From assembly GCA_016490735.1 (NCBI GenBank), contig JAEMWC010000167.1, positions 291,001 through 355,000 of the forward strand: a stretch of DNA of 64,000 nucleotides. Reading direction: 5' to 3'. The stretch is from Pachyseris speciosa. Its lineage: Eukaryota > Cnidaria > Anthozoa > Scleractinia > Pachyseridae. How positions within the stretch are numbered: position 1 is the first letter of the stretch; each line of letters opens with the position of its first letter. This document shows, one piece after another, positions 35,001 to 44,502 of the stretch. The translations under genes and the position numbers were made by a program. Below the pieces are notes generated by a model. That model saw only the letters and a list, made by a program, of their open reading frames with translations. It made no database searches and was not told where the DNA came from.

Positions 35001-38000
35001 AGCGTGGTTCCTCTTTCTGGAAGTTCAATAACAGCCTATTAGAAGACCCTCTGTACGCTCAGTGCTTACGTGATGGTTTCCCAAAGTGGCTTGACGAAAT
35101 TAATTATTGTGATGATTTGAGAGTTAAATGGGATTGGATGAAATATAAAATTCGTGAGGAAAGTATATCTTACAGTAAATCAAAAGCTAAGGAAAGGAGA
35201 AAGAAAATGCAAGATATTGAAAGAAAACTTAAGTTTTGTGAGGAGAAAATAGCGGAAACGCCCACGCAGGAAAACTTAGCAAATCTTGAATCGGCTAAAG
35301 TGGAATATGAAAACGAGTACAATTATATTGTGAGGGGATCAATGATTCGTTCCCGTGCGACATGGCTTGAGCAAGGAGAAAAAAATAGTAAATACTTTTT
35401 GAATTTAGAAACTAGAAATAAGAAGAAAAGTTGCATAAGAAAACTGATTCGGGACAACGATGAGGAGACCACTGATTCAAAAACCATAATGAATGAAATA
35501 TACAACTTCTACTCAGACCTTTATGATGAAAAGCCCGGAATACGAACTGACTATACAAATTGTCCCTTCCTTCAGAACTCTTCGTCAATTCCCAAGCTAT
35601 CTGATTCAATGCGCGATTTGTGCGAAGGTCAGTTAACATACTCAGAATGTTTCAACGTTTTGTCCACATTTAGTAACAATAAAACGCCTGGAAATGATGG
35701 GCTTACAATTGAATTTTACAATTTTTTCTGGCCAGAACTCGGGACGCTATTAGTGGATTCACTTAATTATGCTTATTTTTATGGTGAACTATCAAATTCG
35801 CAAAAGCAAGCCGTAATAACCTTAATAGAGAAGAAAGACAAAGATAGGAGATGGATCAAAAATTGGAGACCAATCTCTCTAGTTAATGTGGATGTCAAAA
35901 TTGGCTCAAAAGCTATCGCTCAAAGGTTAGAAAAGGTTTTACCTTACATTATTCACTATGATCAAAATGCCTTTGTCAAAGGGAGGACCATCTTCGATGC
36001 AGTGAGAACAATTAGCGACATCATGGAATTCACAAGTGCGCGAGACTATCCAGGCATAATGACCGCTATAGACTTTGAAAAGGCCTTTGATTCTCTAAAT
36101 TGGAACTTTGTCTCAAGATCATTAGAATCCTTTGGTTTCGGAGCATCATTCTTAGCATGGATTAGAACATTTTATAAGAACATAACCAGCTGCGTTGCTA
36201 ATAACGGCTTTTTCACTCCTTCATTCAAACTCAAACGAGGTGTTCGACAAGGCGATCCACTATCTCCTTCACTTTTCATCATAGTACTTGAATTACTGGC
36301 GATATCTATACGAAACAATGGACAAATTAAAGGTATCATGGTGGACGGGAATGAAATTAAATTAGTTGCTTTTGCGGATGACATGACATCTTTTGTCTGT
36401 GACAAATCATCCCATAGCGCGCTTTTTGACACCCTAGAGTTGTTCGGTGCATACTCCGGATTAAAGATTAACCAAGACAAAACAGAAATCCTCCTACTCG
36501 GAAATATGAACATCAGCAGTTCAGAATTGGGGTGAATGAAATAAGCAAAGTTATAAAAATTTTAGGGATCAATTTTACAAAAAACTACTCGCTCTTCTAC
36601 AAGCTTAATTTCGAATCAATTGAGAAATCTTTGAAAGGATTGTTAAACTGCTGGGATTGGAGAGGACTCACATTACTTGGGAAAATACAAGTCATTAAAT
36701 CGTTTGCTATCCCCAAGATTTTATATAAAGTTACCCTTATCTCAAGAAATAAAGAGTTCATAAAGAAAATTAACACCTTATTATATTCTTTCGTATGGAA
36801 AGGAAAGGACAAAATAAAGCGCACAGCATTGATTAACTCTATTGATAAAGGAGGTTTAAAAATGCCCGATATTGAGTCAATGATCTCGGCTCAAAGAATA
36901 ATTTGCATCAAGAGGTACCTATCTCATGCGCCAGCTACATGGAATTTCTTCTTAGATTTCTACCTTAAAAAAGTCGGAGGAAAATTCCTGTTTTATTGTA
37001 ATTTCAGCTATCCACAGCTTCCTATAGCACTCCCAGAGTTTTACAAAGAGTGTTTAGTGGCATGGACCTCTCTCAGCCAGGATAACCCTCTCTTAATCTC
37101 TGAAATAGCAAACCAAGTCATTTGGAATAACCGTTTTATTTGTATTGAATCTAAATCAATTTACAATCAAAGACTGATTGACTTCGGAATTGTTAAAGTT
37201 GGCGACTTATGCGACTCAAGAGGAGAATTAAAGTCCAACAAGGAGCCATTACATTCAATACTTTCGCCAATAGAACATTTCTTACTCTTTAGTATTTTTA
37301 GTGCAATTCCACAAGAGTGGCGGAAAACTTTAAAAGCGAATAAACTCTCTGTCCCCTTAAATACGAGAAATATAATTCCAGGTGACTTTTATTTGCGTAT
37401 TAAAGAAAAAATTACTAACTTGGAGAAGCTCCACTCAAAAGAAATCTACGATAGTTTTATTTCCAAAATATCCAACTCGCCAACAGCACAAAAGAAATAC
37501 AACGAAATTTTCAACACAAATACCTTTCAGTTAGATTGGGAAAAAATATATTTACTTCCTTATGAAACTACCTTGGACACAAAGCTAAGGGAATTCCAAT
37601 ACAAAATATTAAACAGAATATTGTATACAAACGACATGTTGTTTAAGTTTAAAAAAGTCGAATCTCCTCTGTGTGATTTTTGCGGAAATGAGATGGAGAC
37701 TTTAGAACACCTCTTCTTCTACTGTGTTAAAGTACGTTGTTTTTGGGGCGAATTGAAAGAATTGCTTAACTCGATGAAAATATCTGTTAATTCTTTTGAA
37801 ATTAAAGACATTTTATTCGGAATTTTAGTCTCATTACACGGAGCTGTCCTACTTAACTATATTATCCTTGAAAGTAAATATTTCATATATCGTAGTAAAC
37901 TAACCAAGACCGCATTATGTTTAACATCACTAGTTGCTAAGTTTAAAAGAACTTTCGAATCCGAACGCTTCATTGCGAGAAAAAATAATAAGTTAAACTT

Positions 38001-38282
38001 TCATTATAAAAAATGGAATCCACTGCTTCCAATGATAGAGCAGTAGCTGGTATCGAAACAATTTTAACGTCTCCCGAACTCTTGTAGTTAGTGTAATGAT
38101 TCATGTAACTTAGTGTAGAGTATGTATTTTTATTCAGTACTGCATGTAAGTTGGTGTCTTTTATTCTATTTTTTTGTTTTGTTTTCTCATTTTAGCAATG
38201 TAAGTAGCGTTATCTAGAACTATGTTAGTCTTGTGGAACTCTGTTTTTTGTGTGTGTTTGTTTCTTTGTAATAAAGGAATTA

Positions 38283-38320
<38 letters not shown>

Positions 38321-38702
38321 TGTTTTTGAGGTTTGAAAAGCCAACATGGTAAGAGAAGCTTCTATGTGAATGTTTGAAAGCTCAACAGAGACAAAAAAGC
38401 CTTTGAGATAGCTAACGTAAGAAACATGTTTTAACTTGTTTCCGACCGCCATTTTGGAGTCCCTTAGAGGAACGCCAAGAGAGCGTTTCCATACAAAATA
38501 CGATAATTTTGAGTGTTACATTTTGCCGAATAACTCGAGTACGCGATATCGCACGGCCCTGTGACTTTGGCATGTTGTTTATTTATTACTCTTCTATAAT
38601 ATCACAATTTCTTGACTTTATCTATTGAATGGTTAATGATATTTAGTTTTTTACTTGCGTGACTGAAAACGCTCTATTCTTTAATGGTTTCTAGTAACCA
38701 AC

Positions 38703-38735
<33 letters not shown>

Positions 38736-41119
38736 TTCATTTAATAAGTAGGTTAACTAAAAGAGGCAGCCAGTGAGCTGGTCTGTACCTACTATATTAT
38801 AATAAATAAAACCTAACTAAAAATACATATGTCAATTTTGTCGACGACTCTAAGAATTTACAAGCTATGTATTACAAACTAAAAATTATGGTAAAATTGT
38901 GTAACAAAATATCCAGTCAAATAACATTCTCATGGGTAAGATATAATTAATACATTAAAAGTATCTCAAATCATCCTTTTCAGTTAGTGTTGATCATTAC
39001 TTCTTCTTTACTGATCAAAAGAAAACTTATTAGTGTCCACAGCATGTTTGTGTAAGACTTACTTAAACGAGATAATTTTCTGGTACTTTGACTAGTGTAT
39101 ATATACATATGTGTTAATAAAGTTCCAGGTCAAAGGGCCTCTGTATTGTAACGTGTTTCTATCAGTCTCTGATTTAACCCTGATAATTAAGTCGGAAGAC
39201 CTGGAAGTTGTCCTTTTAGAAAACAAGTGACAAATAAGACAAGTAACTAGCAAATATACTCGCTCAGACAAAACAGGCGTTTTGCTGTAAATTGGAAAAC
39301 AGATCGTTTTAAAAATACATTTTTTATTACCTCAAGTTTAAAACAATAACCCAAATGTACATATTATAACGTTATAGGTTTTATTATTGCTTTTCATCAT
39401 TTATTGTTATTAGTAATGTCATATGTATACATCTTTTTATTAGTAGTATTTAATTGTAAATATGCAATTCAGCCTTTGGGCTACTGATGTATTCATTGCG
39501 TTCGACGTCAGGAGAACGCATCCTAATCCTGGGAGCCCTGTGATACTAAGTGGTGAGATTTTTCGTCGTTCGTGTACCATTTCTGCGCCATCTTGAATGA
39601 CGTCATAAATGATATCGTGCGGTTTATTTACGCGTGGTTTAGTGAAGTTCGACGTTTGAATCAACAGGCGAACTTAACTAATTTGTGTCGACCTAACCTG
39701 TAAAGTGCGGCGTTTGACACGGGCTTTGCAGACCGAAAATAGATATTTAAAAAAAAGCTGATTTTGAAGTGAAACAGCCAGCGCGTGACGAGTAAAGATG
39801 ATAATAATCAAAAGCTTTCCGTAAAATTAAGTACTGTTTGTGTTGTACAACAGGGAGTAAAGTCAACCAAAGTTGCCATCGTTTAGTACATGATTTCCCT
39901 TGCTTTAGAAGGAAAAATAAGGTGCCCTGGTAGAACATACCGGTAAGTGATTTTGTGACATAAGATGGTAAACATATCTTGTATCGAACATGCTGGCTGA
40001 GTCTGAAAAATTTAATATTTGCTGCAAATAAGAACCAAATCCTTGTACTTTCTGTATTGTTTTCTCATCGCAAGATCGGAAATCTTACCGGCGAATCACA
40101 GCTAAATACCAGCCGACGAGGAAGCACACAACCGATCACAACCCCGTCACCTTATATTACAAACGGCTTACTGTAATTTGCGAAACGAAACGAAACGAAA
40201 ATCTGTATTTTGCGAAATGAAAATCTGTATTTTGCGAAATGGGAATCTGTATTTTGCGGAATGAAAATCTGTATTTTGCGAAATGAAAATTTTTACCTTG
40301 CAAAAATCTTCTAGCGTGAGGCTGAATCGGTTTCATGATAAAAACAAAGTGCGTGACGTCCAGCAAATGTTACTCCACTTCTTTCAGTGGCAAAGAGCCG
40401 AAAACCTCAGGGGCTATGATTTCCGCATTACGAATCTTTTAGGCCATGTTTTACTTACGAAAATCCGAGTGCATTCTTTAATCGACGCCGAAAGCGGAAC
40501 AGATATCTACCAAAACTTGTCGTTGGGTGCTCTTGTTCTTTCAGGTCTCATGTCATCATCGACACTTTTCCGCTAGTCTGCCAAATCGTGCAAAGTGGCA
40601 AGGCCATGAGATTGCTTTAAATATTAGATTTTGATAAGCAGGTTAGAGTCAGTTATGGTAATTTTTTATGTGATGAATAGATCTGCGAAAGATATTGCGT
40701 GACGCTTTCCATTTCACGCGGAATGGCACAATCATTTAGTCTCATCGGACATTTAACGAAGGATGATTGCTTTCCGTTTTTAAAGACTTTTAACGGTTAA
40801 TTAATCCCTCCTAAATGAACTTATTCCATTCGCTAAATACATATTTTGAGTTCATTTCGCAAAATACAGATTTTCACTTCGTTTCGTTTCGTTTCGTTTC
40901 GCAAATTACAGTAAGCCTTACAAACCTGTAGTCGATTTCATTATTCACATCAGACTACCGCAGCAATGGACTGATACTCGAACGCATTCCTGATCTACGA
41001 TTACAACTAGTAAATAAACTTTCCAACTATCCAACACGACTGAGTTGACTTTTCGCAGTACACCTCAAGTGCATTAACATCAGTGTGAACGTTTTTATAG
41101 AGGTAGGAAATGGGCAGTC

Positions 41120-41199
<80 letters not shown>

Positions 41200-43534
41200 C
41201 CATTCCCATGCAAATTAAACTCATTTTCATATGAATGGTGTGCACCAGGCCTCGCTTTGAAAAAGAGGCCAAAGGAAATTCGGAAATGGCCTATAAGATT
41301 TGCCCATACAGAGGTTCCATAGGATACCCTTGGAATGATAGATTTAAAGTATATTTCTTCATTACCTTTCGAGAAAGATGTCTGATTCTCATTAGAGCTC
41401 CAAGCTTCTGTGTAAACTGTAAATTTTTATAGACTCTATGTGCACAGAACGCAAGACTCTATTGTTAATCTTAAAACCTAGACAGGTGGCAGACTCATCC
41501 AGGTTAATATAGAGGGGACGCATTGGTCCATTAAAATATGTTTTTCTAAAATATGATTGCCTCAGATTTGATTGGATGGATAATTCAGACTGATTTGTAA
41601 CACTCCAAATAAAAACATGCTTCGTGGTCTTGTTCAGTCATGACATAACGTGGTCAAAATTTGGGTCAATACAGTAAACTGTGATGTAATCTGCATATAT
41701 ACAGAGTTCTCCTGAGATAGTACGGCCAGGGAGGGCTTTAACGTAAATGGTGTATAACTTGAACCCAAGGAGGGAGCCCTGAGGTGCACCATACATATAA
41801 AACCGAAACATTGTCTTTGGATTCAATGCCCTATTCAAAGTGAAGGGAAAAAGCAAATTTATTCTTGCAGTAACATTGTTCACATACGGCTCCAGAATTT
41901 CTGAAATATTCCGTGGTAGTAGGTAAGGGAGGTAGGAAGCAGCTGCCTCCTCTGAACCTGTTGAACCCAGACAAATTAAGCCTCTCTATGGATGGAGTTG
42001 TTTTCTTTAGACTCAGTTATTTTGATCGTAGTGACTTGCAATTGTTTGCCATTTTCATGGTATGGAAAACAACTGCCTTTTCACACTTATTCCAGGTCGA
42101 TTTTTCGGATACATATCTCATTACAAGTGCTGAAAATAGCGTTTCGGAGCCTCCAAATTTGAAACTTTTCTGGAGGAGGATACCACCAGACCCCCCTCCC
42201 TACAATGCTCTTGTCTTCGGCACTCGCGATAATGCCCACCCACCCCACGTTACAAAAGAACTAGCTACGGCCCTGTACAGTAAACATGATCCGAACGATC
42301 AGCTTCTCTGGTACGAGTTTAGCAATTAAGGTGGGGGGACACGTGAATTTGAGTGTAATTTTAAGGAGTTTGAAGAAGGGATTGAAACACCACGAGACAG
42401 TTACAACCCTACCAGGGCACCGCAGGGTGCTGGGGAACTGTTTTGGTGTCCATCTACTAATTTTCTACTTTAAATTCCAATTTTAAGCCTTCATTAAATC
42501 ACCATATTCCCTATTTCCCTAAATTTAACTAATCCTTTGCGACAAATTATCTCTTCCCAAATATACCCAAAAGTCACCAAAACATTTAAAACATGTCCCA
42601 CAACATAGCTAGGGATTTGTAATTGCTTGAAACGCGAACGAGCTATTAACATTAAATCATTGTTAAGCCACGAAAAAACGGTGTTCAGCTGTACCCCCCT
42701 ACCTTAAGCGTATGTTTAAGGAAAAGTATTGACCAATTGTGGCTCCTGAAGGTGTTTGTTGCATATTTTTTCTTGCAGTTCTTGAAGGACTTACCCAATT
42801 ACCACGATTCATTGGTACGAATGCCAACTGAACGCTGTGCAAAGCTGATGGCAGTTAGCATGGCAAATAATTTGGATGAAGTCTGGATAGCAGAGCACCC
42901 ATCTCTTCTTAGTTATTATTTAAGCCAATACTTTCCAAACCTCTCCCGTTGGTAAGTTTGGAAAAGTAGGAGTTTTTCTTTGATAACCCAAGATTGACGT
43001 GTCCGGTACAAAGTTGTGTCCTCTAAGACTTCATGGGGATATATAAACTGGTGAAGAAATTCCCCAAACGTTTGTGTTTGAGATCCATTCTGGGATTTTT
43101 TTCTGTATTCTCTGAGCATGTGAAGAAAACTTTGCGATTAACAGCGGTGGATGATCCGCATGATGTACGTTTAGAAAAGAAATTATATTCCCCATTGTTC
43201 ACCCTGGTACATATATAATATTACTAATTGCAAAGCACTGGAGTAAGGTATCCCTGGCGTCCAGTAGATAAATTCCCCTTTCTCACAGGCAGCTTATTCT
43301 AAGAACCATTTCCCTTTGCTTTTCCGACCAGGATGTGAGAAAAGGCGATTCAGTATGGAACAAAATGTAACCCCGTGAGAAGCTTCAGGACAATGTTTCT
43401 ATTTTACATGGTTACTTTTGCTACCACTTCAGTTTTTAAATCCGGTATTTTCTATCCCTAGGATTTCCAAAAAGACAATGATGAAGGCAATGCGAAAATA
43501 CTTCCTGAAGCCTGAAGGAAAAACTGACAAGTGA
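18208..43534 (+). CDS. DHRS7: DHRS7-like short-chain dehydrogenase/reductase, copy 2 (seven exons)
   Basis: Exons: 18208-18478, 19944-20068, 20922-21114, 23154-23200, 32464-32583, 42779-42951, 43462-43534. All borders are AG/GT and phases fit, giving 1002 coding bases (333 residues; human DHRS7 has 339). The start [20 protein letters not shown] is a hydrophobic signal anchor, fitting an ER membrane protein. The Rossmann fold shows [17 protein letters not shown] (usually NNAG) and VVVSSAAG (catalytic Ser). The 47-base exon 4 supplies the catalytic YSASK. PGPVKS and [13 protein letters not shown] follow as in DHRS7. Introns 4 and 5 are swollen to 9 and 10 kb by LTR elements and a LINE. Family members reduce carbonyl substrates such as steroids and retinoids with NADPH; the substrate here is unknown. 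Confidence 0.88.
18560..18740 (+). mobile_element. tRNA-derived SINE in intron 1 of copy 2
   Basis: A tRNA-like head with a B box (gggttcaagtccc near 18608-18620) is followed by a tail that matches 48284-48540 in intron 1 of copy 3. Its shared position shows that it was inserted before the gene duplicated. Confidence 0.65.
19133..19810. mobile_element. TIR element carrying GGAAC-rich minisatellite arms and a LINE tail
   Basis: Ends ggggcatgtgct and agcacatgccc are inverted, with a 7-8 bp target duplication (ctgttttg) on both sides. Arms contain repeats of the 'cggaacgaaacca' type at 19150-19240 and mirror-image versions near 19745-19790. The centre holds a LINE fragment. The same element occupies the same intron of copy 3 (50502-51658), so it predates the duplication. 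Confidence 0.75.
19235..19545 (+). pseudogene. LINE reverse-transcriptase C-terminal fragment
   Basis: Translation gives [20 protein letters not shown], then [20 protein letters not shown], a frame break, then [20 protein letters not shown] and [11 protein letters not shown]. This is the C-terminal tail region of a non-LTR element. A frame break near 19405 makes it non-functional. Confidence 0.8.
20286..20889. mobile_element. Inverted composite of tRNA-like units in intron 2 of copy 2
   Basis: The outer ends are inverted repeats (tgaatatgtga..cgcagttatgaacactact). Inside are a half unit in minus orientation (20362-20397), a diverged plus unit (20530-20594) and a well-kept plus unit (20744-20814). 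The motif atgattttcatatattcatt recurs between them. The intron 2 of copy 3 lacks this block. A target duplication is not clear. Confidence 0.7.
20744..20814 (+). tRNA. tRNA-like unit, acceptor stem variant GGCTTGT
   Basis: Acceptor ggcttgt pairs with acaagcc. The A box (agctcagttgg), the anticodon loop ccggtat and the B box region are present, though the T stem relies on G-T pairs. A second hairpin (aagcctgaa..ttcaggctt) follows and uses the 3' acceptor strand. Its anticodon loop is identical to that of the array at 1069-3223, but the acceptor stem is different. Confidence 0.55.
21562..21721. mobile_element. Near-perfect long-hairpin MITE
   Basis: Two arms of about 70 bases, starting caataggctagtttcgaatt, are reverse complements with very few mismatches, around a loop near 21636-21648. 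The ends resemble those of the element at 41122-41294 (taggc). No coding sequence. It lies in intron 3 of copy 2. Confidence 0.85.
21871..22761. mobile_element. Nested TIR element, about 890 bp
   Basis: The ends gagcatctctatgggta and tacccatacagaggctc are inverted with small differences, flanked by aatcta at 21865-21870 and 22762-22767. It sits at the centre of the tRNA-like composite. Both flanks inside have gaagatc-type motifs. I found no recognisable transposase. Confidence 0.7.
22987..23059 (+). tRNA. tRNA-like unit, acceptor stem variant GGCTTCA
   Basis: Starts ggcttcatagctcagttggtt with the 3' strand tgaagtcc. The anticodon loop ccggtat is again unchanged. The downstream hairpin ends ttcaggcttc, repeating its own acceptor start. 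The B box (gggttcaaacc) has one weak position. A truncated sister copy lies at 22768-22806. Confidence 0.5.
23463..23602 (+). repeat. 5' LTR of gypsy element
   Basis: 140 bp, starts TG and ends CA, partner of 28164-28317. The primer-binding region begins at about 23603 (ctggtggcagcgg). Confidence 0.85.
23620..24237 (+). pseudogene. gag of the gypsy element
   Basis: The frame starts at the ATG 17 bases after the LTR and runs to 24237, but codon 10 is a TAG stop; the longest intact part is 23728-24237 (169 residues). It contains a retrotransposon-gag type helix region ([40 protein letters not shown]). Past the stop, in another frame near 24313-24355, a CCHC zinc knuckle is visible ([14 protein letters not shown]). 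Confidence 0.8.
24337..25272 (+). pseudogene. Protease region of gypsy pol
   Basis: [10 protein letters not shown] near 24592 carries the aspartic protease D-T-G. It continues after a frame break with [18 protein letters not shown] (24790-24850), the usual second half of a gypsy protease. Stop codons near 24691 separate the pieces, so no full protease is made. Confidence 0.75.
25281..26464 (+). pseudogene. Reverse transcriptase and RNase H of gypsy pol
   Basis: The N-terminal part (25281-25450) ends in a frameshift, and a nonsense codon lies at 25571. From 25601 the frame is open: [36 protein letters not shown] and the catalytic YLDD at 25880-25891. Then [18 protein letters not shown], the connection domain, and RNase H beginning [18 protein letters not shown]. 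The frame is cut at about 26464 by an inverted block. Confidence 0.85.
26465..27212 (-). pseudogene. Inverted block of pol: end of RNase H and integrase zinc-binding domain
   Basis: Read on the minus strand, 27212 to 26465 continues the RNase H ([32 protein letters not shown]). It then shows the integrase HHCC domain ([30 protein letters not shown]) and the start of the core ([16 protein letters not shown]). A frame break occurs near 26830-26884. These are the parts missing from the plus strand between 26464 and 27213. Confidence 0.85.
27213..28163 (+). pseudogene. Integrase core and C-terminal part of gypsy pol
   Basis: The core resumes as [20 protein letters not shown], then [15 protein letters not shown] (second Asp) and [18 protein letters not shown] (Glu). 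After a frame break at about 27480 it continues to [20 protein letters not shown] and, in another frame from about 27800, to a proline/serine-rich tail. The first Asp lies in the inverted block. Confidence 0.8.
28164..28317 (+). repeat. 3' LTR of gypsy element
   Basis: 154 bp, partner of 23463-23602, with an extra ataagttgtg/taataaatacc segment. The aataaa at 28279-28284 may act as its polyadenylation signal. Confidence 0.85.
30239..30502 (+). pseudogene. RNase H C-terminal fragment of second gypsy element
   Basis: [40 protein letters not shown] and [15 protein letters not shown] are the end of a gypsy RNase H. The preceding part ([16 protein letters not shown]) is in another frame at 30130-30190. 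Confidence 0.8.
30789..31154 (+). pseudogene. Integrase fragment of second gypsy element
   Basis: 121 residues covering the integrase core with [25 protein letters not shown] and a degraded NGESESFIK in place of the catalytic-Glu motif. The CCHH part precedes it in other frames. Frame breaks show that it is dead. Confidence 0.8.
31225..31325. repeat. Short inverted-end repeat inside the decayed element
   Basis: ttgagcccaagcattagc at the left is mirrored by gctaatgctcaggctcaa at the right, around a palindromic centre (cggccttgttaggcc). It looks like a small MITE nested in the pol remnant. Confidence 0.55.
32927..33850 (+). CDS. LINE ORF1 RNA-binding protein
   Basis: 307 residues. The N-terminal part is serine-rich and basic ([17 protein letters not shown]). 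A coiled coil spans about residues 75-175 (heptads through [38 protein letters not shown]). Next comes an RRM-like L1 ORF1 domain ([37 protein letters not shown]) and a basic C-terminal domain ([20 protein letters not shown]). L1 ORF1p forms trimers through the coiled coil and coats the element RNA. The frame is intact. Confidence 0.9.
   Translation: MEFFSFVKRKSKLSSSSSDRSSKETNSPESKRLKEGEDELHCHEAFAVECSAASSEGKNDVVLSVLNMAEDFASKVDLILSKLVKLDQIATEIQSLRESVERINLTVKSLQQDCVRVEQDLRKVSTATNNLEQSVESLNKDVQEDKAKMEEIITKNEEELKILRLQLLDYEVYQRRENLRFYGIREDREEDTKEVLYNFLENDLGIPSARKIEIQRVHRTGRRPNNGKPRGIIARFLRYSDREDIFARRSALSRESDFGIGPDLPKQVVDMRKKLIPKMIEARKRGKRAAFSRSQPYILFVDGEKFS
34247..38046 (+). pseudogene. LINE ORF2 endonuclease/reverse transcriptase, single frameshift
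   Basis: The N-terminal AP endonuclease shows [29 protein letters not shown] and KTDHSAI. The reverse transcriptase shows [40 protein letters not shown] and the catalytic FADDM (near 36375). After [12 protein letters not shown] the frame stops at 36533, while the next frame opens at once ([14 protein letters not shown]) and runs to 38046. The C-terminal part has the zinc-knuckle motif [18 protein letters not shown] (37670-37725). I chose ATG 34247 because the endonuclease starts right after it. The break falls after a run of four G (36530-36533), consistent with loss of one base. Confidence 0.88.
38690..40150. other. AT-rich intron sequence with probable LINE 3' tails
   Basis: A (CAAT)n run at 38699-38738 followed by about 250 bp of AT-rich sequence looks like the 3' end of a minus-strand LINE. 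Around 39440-39500 'aatatgcaattcagcctttgggct' suggests another LINE 3' region. I found no coding support. Confidence 0.4.
40165..40917. mobile_element. Foldback element with 8-bp duplication (hAT-like)
   Basis: Ends ggcttactgtaatttgcgaa are mirrored at the right. The 8-bp repeat ttacaaac flanks it (40157-40164 and 40918-40925), typical of the hAT superfamily. The left arm carries a 24-25 bp tandem (aatctgtattttgcgaaatg) repeated about four times; both arms have (cgaaa)n runs. A 97-codon open frame at 40283-40576 is unrecognised. Confidence 0.8.
41122..41294. mobile_element. MITE with TAGGCC ends
   Basis: taggccatttccgaattacc is mirrored at the right (ggaaattcggaaatggccta), and the mirror runs on through cctctttttcaaagcgag. 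The centre is AT-rich with cattttcatatgaa. Terminal TA fits a TA target duplication (Tc1/mariner-like), which is inference. Confidence 0.75.
41410..41890 (-). pseudogene. Non-LTR reverse transcriptase fragment
   Basis: On the minus strand, [20 protein letters not shown], then [15 protein letters not shown] matches the RT core, but the catalytic YADD reads YADY. Further downstream pieces ([13 protein letters not shown]) continue in another frame. Inactive. Confidence 0.8.
41913..42770. other. Intron 5 end of copy 2, one unrecognised ORF
   Basis: An open frame of 138 codons at 41913-42329 (+) includes [20 protein letters not shown]; it has no start context or partner exon that I trust, and I do not recognise it. 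The rest to the exon 6 acceptor is AT-rich. Confidence 0.35.
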
Positions 43535-43610
43535 ACTCAGTACAATGAAGTGTTTTATATATATGTTTATATTTTGTTTGCGCTCTCTGTAAGGTTACCT
43601 GATTGCATGA

Positions 43611-43855
<245 letters not shown>

Positions 43856-44447
43856 CTGAGAGAAATAAACCTTTCAAATGCAAAACAATCTCATTTGTTT
43901 ACCCTCCACATTAGGAAATAACTGAAAGGGGTCCATCATCCTCAAAGTTCTTCAAGGTTTTGAAAATTATCTCTTGCTTGCTTCAAGGACCTTCATAAAA
44001 AGACCCTCAAGATTTCCGAGGATCTTTCACTGATGCTGCACCATCCTAGCTAGCTGCACAGCAGTATTTTCTTTTCGTGATGATATCACAAGATGTTTTG
44101 TAGTGAGTGTGTGGAAAAAGCTTTGTGGTCGGCTACCATGAATGATCATGGCTATTACGTTAGGCAAGTCACTTTACTCTCTATTTTGCCCGTTTTGCTG
44201 AGGTGCGAAAGTTAACTGCAAACCACTTCGACAAGGTAGCCCTGGCATGAACTGATAATATTCCTCTTTACTCATGCGCTGCCCATTTTTACTATTTCCC
44301 TTTGCGCTTCTGCTTGGATGTGAGAAAAGGCAACTCATTACTGAAGTGAATATAGCACAATCTGAGGAGCAATGTTTCAACTCGATTACTTTTACTATTG
44401 CATACACATAAGTTTTAAACTCTGGCATTGTTTTTTTCTATCTCTAG

Positions 44448-44502
44448 GAATTCCAAAAAGGTGCTTATGAAGTTGGCGAAAGAACACGTTCTGAAACCTT
44501 AG
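44448..44502 (+). CDS. DHRS7: Possible alternative last exon (7b) of SDR copy 2
   Basis: After a good acceptor (tttctatctctag) a 55-base open stretch encodes [17 protein letters not shown] and a stop, in the phase needed to follow exon 6. It is homologous to the only last exon of copy 1 (5290-5344) and weakly similar to exon 7a (43462-43534). If used, it would replace the exon 7a tail ([19 protein letters not shown]). It could also be a remnant; no transcript data here. Confidence 0.5.

Larger units (their letters stand above)
32880..38318 (+). mobile_element. L1-type LINE, nearly full length
   Basis: Two open frames (ORF1 and ORF2), a 3' untranslated region with aataaa at 38269, and a 34-base poly(A) (38285-38318) form a classic L1/Tx1-clade layout. 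It lies in intron 5 of SDR copy 2. The 5' boundary is approximate because I could not identify the target duplication. ORF2 is broken by one frameshift; otherwise the element looks young. Confidence 0.9.
32609..38678. mobile_element. TIR element interrupted by an L1-type LINE
   Basis: aatagagggttttcacgtgg at 32609 is mirrored by acttgcgtgactgaaaacgctctatt ending at 38678. Between them lies a complete LINE with poly(A). The ends belong to a separate DNA-type repeat that the LINE entered. Flanking duplication is unclear. Confidence 0.55.

Noticed and set aside
42776..42955. Reading exon 6 as a separate small gene
   Set aside because: It has a clear acceptor and donor and the same phase as in copies 1 and 3, so it is an exon.
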